Below, one piece after another: positions 26,563 through 35,798 of a stretch of 64,000 nt of DNA. Positions within the stretch are counted from its first letter, which is position 1. The number at the start of each line of letters is the position of its first letter. Under the pieces are notes generated by a model. It saw only the letters and a program-made list of their open reading frames with translations, did not search any database and was not told where the DNA came from. The position numbers and the translations under genes are program-made. This DNA comes from CALMBW01 sp963779645 (lineage in GTDB: Bacteria > Actinomycetota > CADDZG01 > WHSQ01). Location: positions 682,001 through 746,000 of the forward strand of contig CAVZYX010000005.1 in the NCBI GenBank assembly GCA_963779645.1. The letters run 5' to 3'.

Positions 26563-27933
26563 ATGTCTCTTGTTGAGCTACTCGAGGATGGCTCGCCCAT
26601 CATGCGCCTGGCGGAACGGTTCGCGGATGCCGGGCATGAGCTTTATCTCGTTGGGGGACCTGTTCGGGATGCTTTCCTGGGGCTCCAGAGCGAGGACATC
26701 GACTTCGCTACGGACGCTCCGCCTGAGGTCACGGTGGGGATCATCAAACCCGTCGCCTCAAAGGTGTGGATGCAGGGAGCCCGATTCGGGACGGTGGGGG
26801 CAGAGATCGAATCATCACCGGTCGAGATAACAACGTTCCGCACCGAGAAGTATCAGCCCTCGTCTCGCCATCCGGACGTCACCTTCGCTGCAGATATCGA
26901 GACCGATCTGATGCGTCGCGATTTCACGGTGAACGCGATGGCGGTGCGGCTTCCGAGCAAGGAACCGGTAGATCCTCATGGGGGCCGCGAGGATCTGAAG
27001 CGCAAGGTGCTTCGAACGCCGCAGGATCCTCTGGATTCATTCTCAGACGATCCGTTGCGGATGCTTCGGGCATTCCGGTTCATGTCGCAACTCGATTTCA
27101 ACATCGATCCGCTGACGTTCGACGCGATCGGGGAACTCAAAGGATCCATAGAGACCATCTCTGCCGAGCGGATCCGCGATGAGATGTCGAAGCTGCTTGT
27201 TGGTAAAGCACCTGCGAAGGCCCTTGAATGGGCTGACCGCAGTGGACTGACCGATCTGTTCTTGCCTGAACTTGGTGCGTTGAAGCTCGAACAGGATCCC
27301 GTCCAGAAGCACAAGGACGTATTCCGGCACACGCTAGCCGTGATGGAGCGTACCGACGCCGAACTGACGCTGAGGTTGGCCGCGCTACTCCATGACATCG
27401 GCAAACCGTCCACGCGCGCAATCACCGAGGACGCCGTGACCTTCTATCACCACGAGGCGCGCGGAGCCAAGATGGCAGAGAAACGTTTGAAAGAGCTTCG
27501 TTTCCCGAACGAAGTGATCGACGAGGTGAAGCATCTTGTCGCGATGCACGGCCGTGCGATGGACGTTCACAACTGGACGGACTCTGCTGTGCGGCGTTAC
27601 GTGCGCGATGCGGGTCCTTACCTGGGGAGTCTCAACCGGCTGGTTCGTGCGGATTGCACGACGCGCGATTCTGCGAAGGCTAGGCGGCTGGCAGAACGTA
27701 TGGATGAGCTGGAGGCTCGGATCGCCGAACTCGCCGAGCGCGAGGAACTGGACCGGATCCGACCTGACTTGGACGGTAACGAGATCATGAAACACCTGGA
27801 CCTCGATCCCGGCCCCCTCGTTGGGGAAGCGTGGAACTTTCTGTTGGAGATCCGTCTGGAAGAGGGCGTGATCGGACCCGAGGAAGCCAAACGACGACTC
27901 GACGCATGGGCCGGATCCAAGGGATTGCGTTGA
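26563..27933 (+). CDS. pcnB: CCA tRNA nucleotidyltransferase / poly(A) polymerase family
   Basis: This 456-residue protein has the class II nucleotidyltransferase head (LVGGPVRDAFLGL, EDIDFATDA), the RRDFTVNAMA motif and a C-terminal HD domain (LLHDIGKPST). It corresponds to mycobacterial Rv3907c (annotated pcnA) next to the murJ cluster, and most likely adds or repairs the tRNA 3' CCA end. The tRNA-Gly in this window lacks an encoded CCA, which is consistent with the need for such an enzyme. Confidence 0.92.
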   Translation: MSLVELLEDGSPIMRLAERFADAGHELYLVGGPVRDAFLGLQSEDIDFATDAPPEVTVGIIKPVASKVWMQGARFGTVGAEIESSPVEITTFRTEKYQPSSRHPDVTFAADIETDLMRRDFTVNAMAVRLPSKEPVDPHGGREDLKRKVLRTPQDPLDSFSDDPLRMLRAFRFMSQLDFNIDPLTFDAIGELKGSIETISAERIRDEMSKLLVGKAPAKALEWADRSGLTDLFLPELGALKLEQDPVQKHKDVFRHTLAVMERTDAELTLRLAALLHDIGKPSTRAITEDAVTFYHHEARGAKMAEKRLKELRFPNEVIDEVKHLVAMHGRAMDVHNWTDSAVRRYVRDAGPYLGSLNRLVRADCTTRDSAKARRLAERMDELEARIAELAEREELDRIRPDLDGNEIMKHLDLDPGPLVGEAWNFLLEIRLEEGVIGPEEAKRRLDAWAGSKGLR

Positions 27934-28655
27934 AGGAGCATCCTGGGGAGCCCTATTTCAAGGAGGTCGGCGATCGCCTGGGGGAGGCCTACCTGCGCTA
28001 CAGCTTCACGAAGGGCACCCAGCAGGAGATCCCGTTCCTATTGGAGTTGCTCGATCTCCCCGCGGGCGCTCGCGTCCTCGATGTTGGATGTGGGCCAGGG
28101 CGTCACTCCGTGGCCCTGGCAGAAGCCGGTTTGGCCGTAACTGGCATCGATGTTTCGCGCCGCTTCCTCGAGATCGCCGCGAGCAAGGCGCGGGAGGCAG
28201 GGGTGGGGGCGGCCTTCTTCGATGTCGACGCGCGCCAGATGCCGTTCGACGATGAGTTCGATGCTGTCATCTCGATCTGCCAAGGAGGATTCGGTCTCAT
28301 GGGCCGCGATGACGCTTTGGTGTTGCGCCGCATGGCGGAAGCTGCAAAGTCTGGAGGCACGGTGATCGTCACGGCGTTCAGCGCGCTCTACGAGGCCGCG
28401 CACGATAGGCAGGACGCCACCTTCGACGTGGATGCGGGTCAGGTGCACGAGTTGACGATGGCCAAAGACGAAGCCGGGGCCGAGTTCGAGATCGATCTCT
28501 GGACCGGCGTCTACACCCCGCGCGAGCTAAGGCTCCTAGCCATCGGGTGTGGACTTATCCCCGAACATGTTTGGAGTGTGGAACCGGGTGACTTCGCACG
28601 TCGAACCCCAGATATCGACCACCCCGAGTTTCTTCTTGTAGCCCGCAAGCCTTAG
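27906..28655 (+). CDS. class I SAM-dependent methyltransferase
   Basis: The SAM-binding motif is ARVLDVGCGPGRHSVALAEA, followed by the acidic end of strand 2 (VTGIDVSRRFLEIA). The substrate cannot be told. ATG at 27906 lies inside the end of pcnB; a TTG at 27930, overlapping the pcnB stop as TTGA and preceded by AAGGG, is an equally good start. The genes are therefore probably translationally coupled. The stop overlaps the convergent yqgE gene. Confidence 0.85.
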   Translation: MGRIQGIALKEHPGEPYFKEVGDRLGEAYLRYSFTKGTQQEIPFLLELLDLPAGARVLDVGCGPGRHSVALAEAGLAVTGIDVSRRFLEIAASKAREAGVGAAFFDVDARQMPFDDEFDAVISICQGGFGLMGRDDALVLRRMAEAAKSGGTVIVTAFSALYEAAHDRQDATFDVDAGQVHELTMAKDEAGAEFEIDLWTGVYTPRELRLLAIGCGLIPEHVWSVEPGDFARRTPDIDHPEFLLVARKP

Positions 28656-29191
28656 TTGGTGCTGGGGTCGAAGGGCATCGTGGAGAGCATCGTGAACGGC
28701 GGGCCTTTCCGTTCCAGAACGACCTTCCAGAGATGCTGAGGGTCCTCGGTGAAGACGTCTTCCTCTAATGCTGCCGACACGATCCAGTCGTCGCGCTTTA
28801 TCTCTTCTTCAAGCTGACCCGGCCCCCATCCTGAGTAGCCTCCGAAAACGCGCGCTCGGTGGATCTCATCGACAGCCGCTGGGGTGAGTTCTCCGACGAC
28901 ACTTATCTTCCCGACGAGTGGTTCCGTTGCGCCTCGAGGCTCCCCGAATTCGGCGAGTACAACCGCCGCACTCGGTTGTACCGGTCCGCCGACATAGAGA
29001 TGGTCCTCGGGTGTGACGAGGCCGGCCAGCTCGGGAACGGCCTCGGAAACCGTTATCTGCGCGGGCCTATTCAGGACCAGTCCGAGAGCGCCCTCTTCGT
29101 TGTGCTCGACCATGAGCACGACGGTCTGGCGGAAGTTGGGGTCGAACAACCCACCGTTCGATATGAGCAGCTTGCCTCTGAGGCTATTCAC
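28652..29191 (-). CDS. yqgE: UPF0301/AlgH family protein YqgE
   Basis: The 179-residue protein has the YqgE signature: GKLLISNGGLFDPNFRQTVV, EGALGLVLNRP, VYVGGPVQ-like LYVGGPVQPS, and GYSGWGPGQLEEEI. The family is widespread but its biochemical function is unclear. I chose the GTG at 29191; a longer frame to 29233 overlaps the MFS gene. Confidence 0.88.
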   Translation of the reverse strand: MNSLRGKLLISNGGLFDPNFRQTVVLMVEHNEEGALGLVLNRPAQITVSEAVPELAGLVTPEDHLYVGGPVQPSAAVVLAEFGEPRGATEPLVGKISVVGELTPAAVDEIHRARVFGGYSGWGPGQLEEEIKRDDWIVSAALEEDVFTEDPQHLWKVVLERKGPPFTMLSTMPFDPSTN

Positions 29192-29210
29192 ACCTACATC
29201 ATTACTCCGT

Positions 29211-30452
29211 TCAAGCTCCAGATACAGGCACATCCAGCAATCCGGCGGATCGCATCGCGCGCATCAGTCCGTAAGCGAACAGGAAGATCATCAGACCGAG
29301 TGCAACAGAGAAGGTTCGAAGCGAGGTGTCTTCAGCCCCTAAAAGCAGCAGAGCCGCGACCACCGTCGCGAGGTTGTAAAGGATGTCGTAAACGGCGAAG
29401 CCACGTCCTCGGAATTCGTCGGGCAGGGCTCTCTGGACCTGGGCGTCCACGGCAACCTTTGCGATGAACCCTCCGAATCCGCCGAGGAGGGTGAGGCCGA
29501 GCACGGCCGGGAGCGCAGAGATGCCGCCGAGTGAAGCGATACCGGCTCCCGCTAGGAAGAACCCGATCATCATCAGCTTCGGCTCGTTGTGACGGCGACC
29601 CAAGGCCGGTGCGACCAACGCTCCGATGAAGGCACCGAGGCCGGCCGCTCCCAGAGCCAGCGCGCTCGACGAGAGCCGGCCCAGATCATCGAACTCAGAC
29701 TTGATGATCAGGATGGCGGAAATAGCGGAGATCATGGCCGCAACGCGAACGACGAAAACGCCTGCGAGCGGTAGCCGAGCTGCAGCGCGACCTGATACCT
29801 CTCGTATCCCAGCCTTTAGCTCTCTCCATACGCGAGCGACGGCCTCACCGAACCTCTCTGGTGCATGGAGGGCATGTCCCATGGGATGAGAGATGCGAGC
29901 TGCTACGTAAGCCGATATCCCGTAGAGGAACGAACCGATGATCAGCGAGTTGGCAGTGTCGATCGCAGCGACCGCTCCGATCCCGATCACTCCACCGAGT
30001 AACGCAGCGATCATCCCGCCACCGCCCGAAAGGGAGTTGCCCTGGAGCAGATGCTTCTCGCGCAGCACAACTGGGAGCACCGCTCCTTTCGTCGTTAGAA
30101 AGAGGCGTCCAAGGCCGAGGAGCACTAGAAGCCCGATGTATAGCGGAAGGTCGGCCTCGGTGATGTGCGCGACGATCGCGATAACTCCAAGAACGACCAT
30201 CCGGGCCAGGTTCGTGCCGATGAGGACGTTGCGCCGGCGCCAGCGATCGACGAAGACGCCCATGAATGGGGCGATGAGCGAGTAAGGAAGGAGCGTCAGA
30301 GCGCTCACCGCGAGGATGCGTCCGACCGTGCCTTCAGGCTCGAGGATCAGTTCGTTGGCAAAACTGGCCTGTACGAGCCCGTCGGCGACCTGCGCGGTCC
30401 ACTGCGCGATCAACAGGGCACGTGTATCCGGATCCGCGAGGAGTTGCTTCAC
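29211..30452 (-). CDS. major facilitator superfamily transporter
   Basis: The 413-residue protein is polytopic with about 12 membrane segments and the MFS loop 2-3 motif in GVFVDRWRRRNVLIG. The substrate is unknown; the N-terminal half resembles MFS_3/enterobactin-exporter type proteins. The gene is followed closely by yqgE on the same strand. Confidence 0.8.
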   Translation of the reverse strand: MKQLLADPDTRALLIAQWTAQVADGLVQASFANELILEPEGTVGRILAVSALTLLPYSLIAPFMGVFVDRWRRRNVLIGTNLARMVVLGVIAIVAHITEADLPLYIGLLVLLGLGRLFLTTKGAVLPVVLREKHLLQGNSLSGGGGMIAALLGGVIGIGAVAAIDTANSLIIGSFLYGISAYVAARISHPMGHALHAPERFGEAVARVWRELKAGIREVSGRAAARLPLAGVFVVRVAAMISAISAILIIKSEFDDLGRLSSSALALGAAGLGAFIGALVAPALGRRHNEPKLMMIGFFLAGAGIASLGGISALPAVLGLTLLGGFGGFIAKVAVDAQVQRALPDEFRGRGFAVYDILYNLATVVAALLLLGAEDTSLRTFSVALGLMIFLFAYGLMRAMRSAGLLDVPVSGA

Positions 30453-30513
30453 CTAAAGAACTGTGTCACACGACGGCGAGTCTGTGGCCGCTGTGTGCCA
30501 CAGAAGGTGCTGC

Positions 30514-31680
30514 TTAGCTGAGGTGCAGATCCTCGCTGAGGTGCAACTTCCCGTTCCCATTCCCGTTGCCGTGGTAGCCGTTCGTCTTGACCTCAACGAC
30601 GCTCTCGACAGGGCCACCCTCGATGAAGGCCTCGACCAAGTCGTGAGCTTCGGCATCGCTGTACTGGATCGGAGGCGACTTCATGAAGTAGGCACTCGGG
30701 CCGAGTAGCGGCCCTCCGATGCCACGGTCAAGAGCAACCTTGGCGCACCGCACGGCATCTATCACGACGCCTGCGGAGTTAGGAGAGTCCCACACTTCGA
30801 GCTTGAGCTCCATGCTGATCGGGATGTCGCCGAACTCGCGACCCTCGATGCGGATGTACGCCCACTTGCGGTCCTTCAACCATGGAACGTGGTCACTCGG
30901 GCCGATGTGGATGTCTTCAGCGTCGATGCCACCCGAGATCTGCGAAGTGACCGACTGCGTCTTGCTGATCTTCTTGGACACGAGACGCTCACGCTCGAGC
31001 ATGTTGCGGAAGTCCATGTTCCCGCCGAAGTTCAGCTGGTACGTGTGATCGATGATGACGCCACGGTCCTCGAACAGTTTGCTGAGAACGCGGTGACTGA
31101 TGGTCGCACCGAGCTGGCTCTTGATGTCGTCACCGATGATCGGGATGCCGTGCTTGGTGAAGCGGGCGGCCCAATCCTCGTTCGTGGCGAGGAAGACGGG
31201 CATGCAGTTGATGAACGCAACCCCGGCTTCGAGCGCCTGCTCGGCGTAGAAACGAGCGGCTTGCTCGGAACCCACCGGCAGGTAGTTGATCAAGACATCG
31301 GTTTGCGTCTCCTTGAGGACCTTGGCGATGTCCACGGGGGGCAACTCGGATTCTGTGACCATGTCCCGGTAGAACTTGCCCAGACCGTCGTACGTGTGTC
31401 CGCGCATCACCTCGACGCCAAGCTCTGGGACATCCGCGAACTTGATGGTGTTGTTGGGCTCGGTCCAGATCGCTTCCGAAAGGTCCAGACCAACTTTGTT
31501 CGAGTCCACGTCGAATGCGCAGACGAACTCGACATCACTGACGTGGTATCCGCCGAGGTCGACATGCATGAGACCTGGGACACGCTCGTCTTCGCGCGCC
31601 TTGGCGTAGTGCTCGATCCCTTGGACTAATGACGACGCGCAGTTTCCGACGCCGATGATTCCAACTCGTACCTTAGACAT
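30514..31680 (-). CDS. ino1: inositol-3-phosphate synthase
   Basis: Ino1 converts glucose-6-phosphate to inositol phosphate with NAD. This is the first step toward phosphatidylinositol and mycothiol in actinobacteria. Visible signatures are the NAD motif GIIGVGNCASSLVQGI, LINYLPVGSEQAA, and the catalytic region GDDIKSQLGAT with later WDSPNSAGVV. The length of 388 residues exceeds mycobacterial Ino1 slightly because of a tail (YHGNGNGNGKLHLSEDLH). It lies 13 bases after padR on the same strand, as in mycobacteria, so it may be controlled by PadR. Confidence 0.94.
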   Translation of the reverse strand: MSKVRVGIIGVGNCASSLVQGIEHYAKAREDERVPGLMHVDLGGYHVSDVEFVCAFDVDSNKVGLDLSEAIWTEPNNTIKFADVPELGVEVMRGHTYDGLGKFYRDMVTESELPPVDIAKVLKETQTDVLINYLPVGSEQAARFYAEQALEAGVAFINCMPVFLATNEDWAARFTKHGIPIIGDDIKSQLGATISHRVLSKLFEDRGVIIDHTYQLNFGGNMDFRNMLERERLVSKKISKTQSVTSQISGGIDAEDIHIGPSDHVPWLKDRKWAYIRIEGREFGDIPISMELKLEVWDSPNSAGVVIDAVRCAKVALDRGIGGPLLGPSAYFMKSPPIQYSDAEAHDLVEAFIEGGPVESVVEVKTNGYHGNGNGNGKLHLSEDLHLS

Positions 31681-31693
31681 CCGGTTCTCCCCC

Positions 31694-32311
31694 TTAGGCC
31701 TTGCGGAGGTCGCCCGCTGCGGCGGCTCTACGCTCTTCGGTGATCAACTCGTCTATCCACGCGATGTCGCTCTCCGTCGAGGCCATCGAGTGGTTCTGGA
31801 GCGACAGCGTGTAACTGTCGATCCGCTCTCCCAGTTCACGAAGGTTCGCTCGGAACTGGACCAACTTCTCTGTGAGGTACGCCCGACGACGCTCCAGTAG
31901 ACGGAGGCGTGCTTCGGGTGCGAGGTAGCGGAAGAAGGCGAGCTTCAAGGTGAAGTGCTCGGCATCTACCGCTGCCGCGGATTCCTCGAGCATGTCGAGG
32001 AACATCTGCTCGCCTGCCGGAGTGATCCGGTAGACGGTCTTGCGACGCCCGGCACCGATGCCGGTCGCCGGTGCGGGCCTTGCGCTGGTGGTTCTGGTGC
32101 TGCGCCGAGTCTTGACCGGCGGAGCATCGACGACCTTCTCGACAGCTTCGGTCTTGGCGAGCCGCCGCAAAGCTGGGTAAAGAGAGCCCCACGAGACCTG
32201 CCAGAAGGGCCCCAGCATCGTCCCGAGCTGCTTCCGCAACTCGTAGCCGTGCATGGAGCGCTCCTTGAGGAGGCCCAAGACGGGAAGCTCAAGCATTCCG
32301 TGCTGTTTCAT
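31694..32311 (-). CDS. PadR family transcriptional regulator
   Basis: The 205-residue protein has an N-terminal winged helix (VLGLLKERSMHGYELRKQLG, SWGSLYPALRRLAKTEAVEK). Its wing carries a long insertion rich in Thr, Arg and Ala, and a C-terminal helical dimerisation domain follows. PadR proteins are mostly repressors. The gene precedes ino1 by 13 bases, matching Rv0047c. A strong palindrome 50 bases upstream of its start (32361-32385) is a likely operator, implying autoregulation. Confidence 0.9.
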   Translation of the reverse strand: MKQHGMLELPVLGLLKERSMHGYELRKQLGTMLGPFWQVSWGSLYPALRRLAKTEAVEKVVDAPPVKTRRSTRTTSARPAPATGIGAGRRKTVYRITPAGEQMFLDMLEESAAAVDAEHFTLKLAFFRYLAPEARLRLLERRRAYLTEKLVQFRANLRELGERIDSYTLSLQNHSMASTESDIAWIDELITEERRAAAAGDLRKA

Positions 32312-32360
32312 GTACTAGAGATCAGCTCCTGATTCACTTGTATCGCTTCGAACTATCCAG

Positions 32361-32385
32361 TTGATATATCGAACCGATATATCAA
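32361..32385. promoter_or_regulatory. palindromic operator upstream of padR-ino1
   Basis: Two perfect 11-base arms, TTGATATATCG and CGATATATCAA, are separated by three bases. The element is strikingly AT-rich against the GC-rich background and sits 50 bases upstream of the padR start. PadR regulators typically bind such inverted repeats with AT-rich arms at their own promoters. Only spacing and symmetry support the assignment. Confidence 0.7.
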
Positions 32386-32444
32386 CACACATCGAAAGAT
32401 AGCGCAAATCAGAGCTTTCCTGGCTATGGAACGGCGCAGTGGTC

Positions 32445-33218
32445 CTAGGTGAGCTTCTCTATGGCCTGATCGGCCAGGTCACGGGTGTGGTTGACCACCT
32501 CCCGCTGTTCCGCCGAGAGGACCTTGTCCACCTCGGATGCCGCCAGGTTGAAGAGCCGAAACGTAGCGACACAAGACTTCAGGAAGCTCGAACCGTCCAC
32601 GCCAAGGGCGGTTTTCTGGGTGTCTTCCCACCCATCACCCATCCGTTCAGCGACCAGGTCCCACAGTTCCTTCTCCGTCTCGTAAAGGATCTTCAGGTGA
32701 AGGGCAAGGATCGGAGCGAGCTGGCCCGCGACGGCGTTCCGCTGGATGGCGGCGCCTAGGAGAAGGTCCTGATCGAGATTCCCCACAAGGCTGTGTAGCT
32801 CCTCGGCGTACTTGGCCATCTCTTGCCCGACCAGGTCGTTCCGAGCACTCTCGACGCGCTCCCAGGTCCAGTTCTCGGCTTCCTCCTTGAGCCTGGCAGC
32901 GGTGCCGCTGGGATCGGAAAGGATGACCGCGCTTCGCCATCCAGGGACAACGCTCCCAACCTCTGCAGGGTCGTCGAACCCCGCGCGTTGCTCCTCGGCG
33001 GGCATCCACTGGGATGAAACAAGGAACCCCCCCTCGCGGAAAAGGTGCTTGTCGCGTTCGGGGCCGATGACCCTGATGTCTAGGTCGCTCTCCTGATGGG
33101 CGTCCCCCCGAGCCCAGCTTCCCGTTAGATAGACCGCTTCGGCCCCCTCTTTCGAGTACCGATCCGCGATCGTGTGAGCGACTTTCATCGCTTGTTGGAT
33201 GAGCTCTGATGTGGTCAT
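32445..33218 (-). CDS. nucleotidyltransferase-fold protein
   Basis: This 257-residue protein has the minimal nucleotidyltransferase motif YLTGSWARGDAHQESDLDIRV near residue 30, and a mostly helical remainder. Such domains occur in antibiotic-modifying enzymes and toxin-antitoxin partners; the substrate is unknown. In the mycobacterial order this position, between PadR and DUF5318, is taken by another uncharacterised gene. It is divergent from the DUF5318 gene. Confidence 0.7.
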   Translation of the reverse strand: MTTSELIQQAMKVAHTIADRYSKEGAEAVYLTGSWARGDAHQESDLDIRVIGPERDKHLFREGGFLVSSQWMPAEEQRAGFDDPAEVGSVVPGWRSAVILSDPSGTAARLKEEAENWTWERVESARNDLVGQEMAKYAEELHSLVGNLDQDLLLGAAIQRNAVAGQLAPILALHLKILYETEKELWDLVAERMGDGWEDTQKTALGVDGSSFLKSCVATFRLFNLAASEVDKVLSAEQREVVNHTRDLADQAIEKLT

Positions 33219-33258
33219 TGGCCAGGTATACCCCCGAACGCGGCGGTACCATTCCGTG

Positions 33259-33714
33259 ATGAAGAGTGGCAGCGGCTTCGATCCGAGCGATCCGCCCCGT
33301 TTCTCGGGAGCCGTGGTCGACTACAGCCTCGCTCGGAGGGCTCTTATCTCAGAGGTGCGGCGAGGCGTCACTCCAAGTACCGATGCGTGTGACGCGCACC
33401 CGGAACTGCTCAGAGCCGGCCGGAACATAGGGACGGAGGGCCGGGGTCCCTGTCCGATCTGCTCGCACGACACTCTCCGCCGTGTGAGCTACGTGTACGG
33501 CGACGAGCTCGGCCGCGACAGCGGTCGCGTCGTGTATCCGCCGGAGTGGCTCAAGGAGCTTGCCCAGGAGCATGACCACTTCACTTGTTACGTCGTCGAG
33601 GTGTGCACCGATTGTCAGTGGAACCACCTGCTCCGCTCTTACGTGACCGGGAGCCAGGTTGACGATGACACGGCGCGGCCCCGACGCACCCGCCGGAGCA
33701 GCGAGCAGGGGTGA
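33259..33714 (+). CDS. DUF5318 family protein
   Basis: The 151-residue protein matches the actinobacterial DUF5318 family (Rv0049 in mycobacteria) by position upstream of the penicillin-binding protein and by sequence features. It has VVDYSLARRALISEVRRG and two Cys pairs (CPIC and CTDC) that probably bind one zinc. Function is unknown. ATG at 33259 is chosen. The stop overlaps the next gene. Confidence 0.8.
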   Translation: MKSGSGFDPSDPPRFSGAVVDYSLARRALISEVRRGVTPSTDACDAHPELLRAGRNIGTEGRGPCPICSHDTLRRVSYVYGDELGRDSGRVVYPPEWLKELAQEHDHFTCYVVEVCTDCQWNHLLRSYVTGSQVDDDTARPRRTRRSSEQG

Positions 33715-34358
33715 GCCGCCGGGCACTGGCGGCGGGGACGCGTACCGCAGGAGCTTTCGTCATCCTCGGCTTCGCTACGGGTGTCGTGCGCGGTTCCCTT
33801 CTGGGTCTTTTCGCGGGGCTCGTTCTTATCTCCTTCGGGCACGGATTCGGTGAAGATGCACCGACGATCGCGCGAAGGATGTTCGCCACGGCATCTGTGG
33901 TCGTCGCCGTTGGAGTTGCGGCGTTGCGTTGGAACACACTCGAACTTGGACCGATCCGTGGCGCGCAAGCAGTGCTCGGCCCCACCCTGCTCGTCGGACC
34001 CGACGACGTTGCTCTAGCTGCGTGTGTTGCAGCCGCCGGGGCGGCGCTTGCTTTGGGGGCATGGTCGAGTGTTCCTTCTGGCGGGCGTCTCGCTCGCGTT
34101 GGGGCGGTGCTCGAAGTGACTGTCATCGGATCGATCATCGCGACAGGTTTCTGGGGGCCGGCCCTTGGCGAGGGCTCGAGCGCGGGTAGCAACATCGCCG
34201 GGATAGGGCAATGGGTCGCTGCATCGATCGCAGCAGCCTTCGTAGCGATCGCTGTTTCGGTGCAAGACCGCGCACTGGACAGAGCGCGATGGGTGATCGC
34301 GGTCCTAGGTGCAGTGGCAGTAACCGCCGGAGCGGTTCTCATGGCGGGTGCTTTGTAA
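33711..34358 (+). CDS. hypothetical polytopic membrane protein
   Basis: The 215-residue protein is very rich in Ala, Gly and Val and has about six membrane segments (for example AGAFVILGFATGVVRGSLLG and VIAVLGAVAVTAGAVLMAGA). No family is recognised. The GTG at 33711 overlaps the DUF5318 stop and its own stop overlaps the next gene as TAATG, so the three are coupled. Confidence 0.65.
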   Translation: MSRRALAAGTRTAGAFVILGFATGVVRGSLLGLFAGLVLISFGHGFGEDAPTIARRMFATASVVVAVGVAALRWNTLELGPIRGAQAVLGPTLLVGPDDVALAACVAAAGAALALGAWSSVPSGGRLARVGAVLEVTVIGSIIATGFWGPALGEGSSAGSNIAGIGQWVAASIAAAFVAIAVSVQDRALDRARWVIAVLGAVAVTAGAVLMAGAL

Positions 34359-35776
34359 TGCCGGCGCTCGCGTTGGGTCATGGGGTGTTGGCTGCCCTGC
34401 TGCTCGGAGCGTCGTTACTACCGCAAGAAGCACGCACCGTGTGCGTAAGGATCGCGGGTGTCGTTGGCATGTCGATGGGGCTGTGGCTCGCATCCTCTGG
34501 CGGTCCCGATGTTGTGTGGCGAGCCAGCGAGCTACTCGTGGGACCGACGGTTCTCGTTGGGGTTGCGATCGCGTGTGCTTGGTTACTGGTTTTCACTCTT
34601 GACCCCACCTCGGGCAGAGCCGATGTCGCCGCCGCCATCGGTGCTGCGGCCGCTGGTCTCGCTCTCTACGGAACGTCGCGCTGGCTGGTGCCGGGGTTGC
34701 TTTTCTGGTTGGTCGGCTCTCTCGGTGCCGCTGCGGCAGCCGCGACTTTCCAACGCCGAGGTGAGGTGTGGCTGCAGGTCTTCGCGTCGGGCGCCTTGAC
34801 CGTCGCCGCGTTGGTGACCGCGTGGAACGACACCGGAGCCTGGGAGATGCCGAATGGGGTCGATGGCGCGGCTTACTGGCTCTTGGTTGCGGCGGCCTTG
34901 ATCAGCGCGGGGGCGATCCCTCGACTGGGGATCTGGAGGATGTGCGGTTATCCGGCAGCCGCTGCCACGCCCTTGCTGACCGCCGGCGCGTTCTTTCTTT
35001 CCGGGGGACCGGGGGCGGGCACCCAACCATGGCTCGCGGCCGTCCTCTTGCTCGCTGCTGGAGCGACAGCGATCGTCGGGCTTCGTGTCCGGGGACTACA
35101 GGGACCCTGGCTGGTCTTGCTTCTCCTTGCTGCGAGTTTCGCGTTCCCGGAGCTTGCTCCAACCGCAGGCATCGCTGCCTGCCTGGCCGTGACGGTCGTG
35201 GCGTTGGGTCCGGTTCGTTCCAGGGGAGTGACCGCCACATTGGCTGTCTCTCTCATGGTGCCAACCATCGGTGGCGTGGCGACCCTGCATCTCACCGGAG
35301 CGGCTTTCGAGAAAGCCATCTCGGGAGTCGGCGGAGCCGATCTGATCGCGTGGGTCTCGGTAGCGGTCCTTGCGCCGGTGGCGCTGCTCCTGGGCGCCGG
35401 GGCGGCGGCGCGCAACATGACAGGGGCGTCCTCGGGGCAGAGTGGGATGGCGGTCGCTCTAGCGACTTTGACCTTCGGGCTCTTCCCCACTGATCTTGGG
35501 CAGTTGCCGGCCTCACCCTTCGGAGTGGAGGGCGCTGTTGCCACGTTGTTCTCGGTAGCGATCCTTATCGGGGTGGGAGTGGCTTACCTCGCACAGCTTG
35601 GGGGTACCGATGGAGATGCAACCCCAGAGGTGTCTGCAACGTCTGTGGGGTGGGAGGGACGTGTGAGCGCGCGCTCCGATGTGATCGCTACTCAGGGAGC
35701 GCTGGTGCTCCTTGCCGGAGTCGTGGGAGCCGTCGCGTGGTTGACGTACGAGGGACTGAAGGTGGGGTTCCTCTGA
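34358..35776 (+). CDS. hypothetical large polytopic membrane protein
   Basis: This 472-residue protein has roughly a dozen or more hydrophobic segments, mostly Ala/Leu/Gly rich, and few charged loops. No motif was recognised; a distant relation to NuoN/Mrp-type membrane subunits is only an impression. ATG at 34358 overlaps the preceding stop. It is followed after 22 bases by the class A PBP gene, so a role in envelope assembly is possible. Confidence 0.65.
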   Translation: MPALALGHGVLAALLLGASLLPQEARTVCVRIAGVVGMSMGLWLASSGGPDVVWRASELLVGPTVLVGVAIACAWLLVFTLDPTSGRADVAAAIGAAAAGLALYGTSRWLVPGLLFWLVGSLGAAAAAATFQRRGEVWLQVFASGALTVAALVTAWNDTGAWEMPNGVDGAAYWLLVAAALISAGAIPRLGIWRMCGYPAAAATPLLTAGAFFLSGGPGAGTQPWLAAVLLLAAGATAIVGLRVRGLQGPWLVLLLLAASFAFPELAPTAGIAACLAVTVVALGPVRSRGVTATLAVSLMVPTIGGVATLHLTGAAFEKAISGVGGADLIAWVSVAVLAPVALLLGAGAAARNMTGASSGQSGMAVALATLTFGLFPTDLGQLPASPFGVEGAVATLFSVAILIGVGVAYLAQLGGTDGDATPEVSATSVGWEGRVSARSDVIATQGALVLLAGVVGAVAWLTYEGLKVGFL

Positions 35777-35798
35777 TGCCGATAGGTATGTTGAAAAG

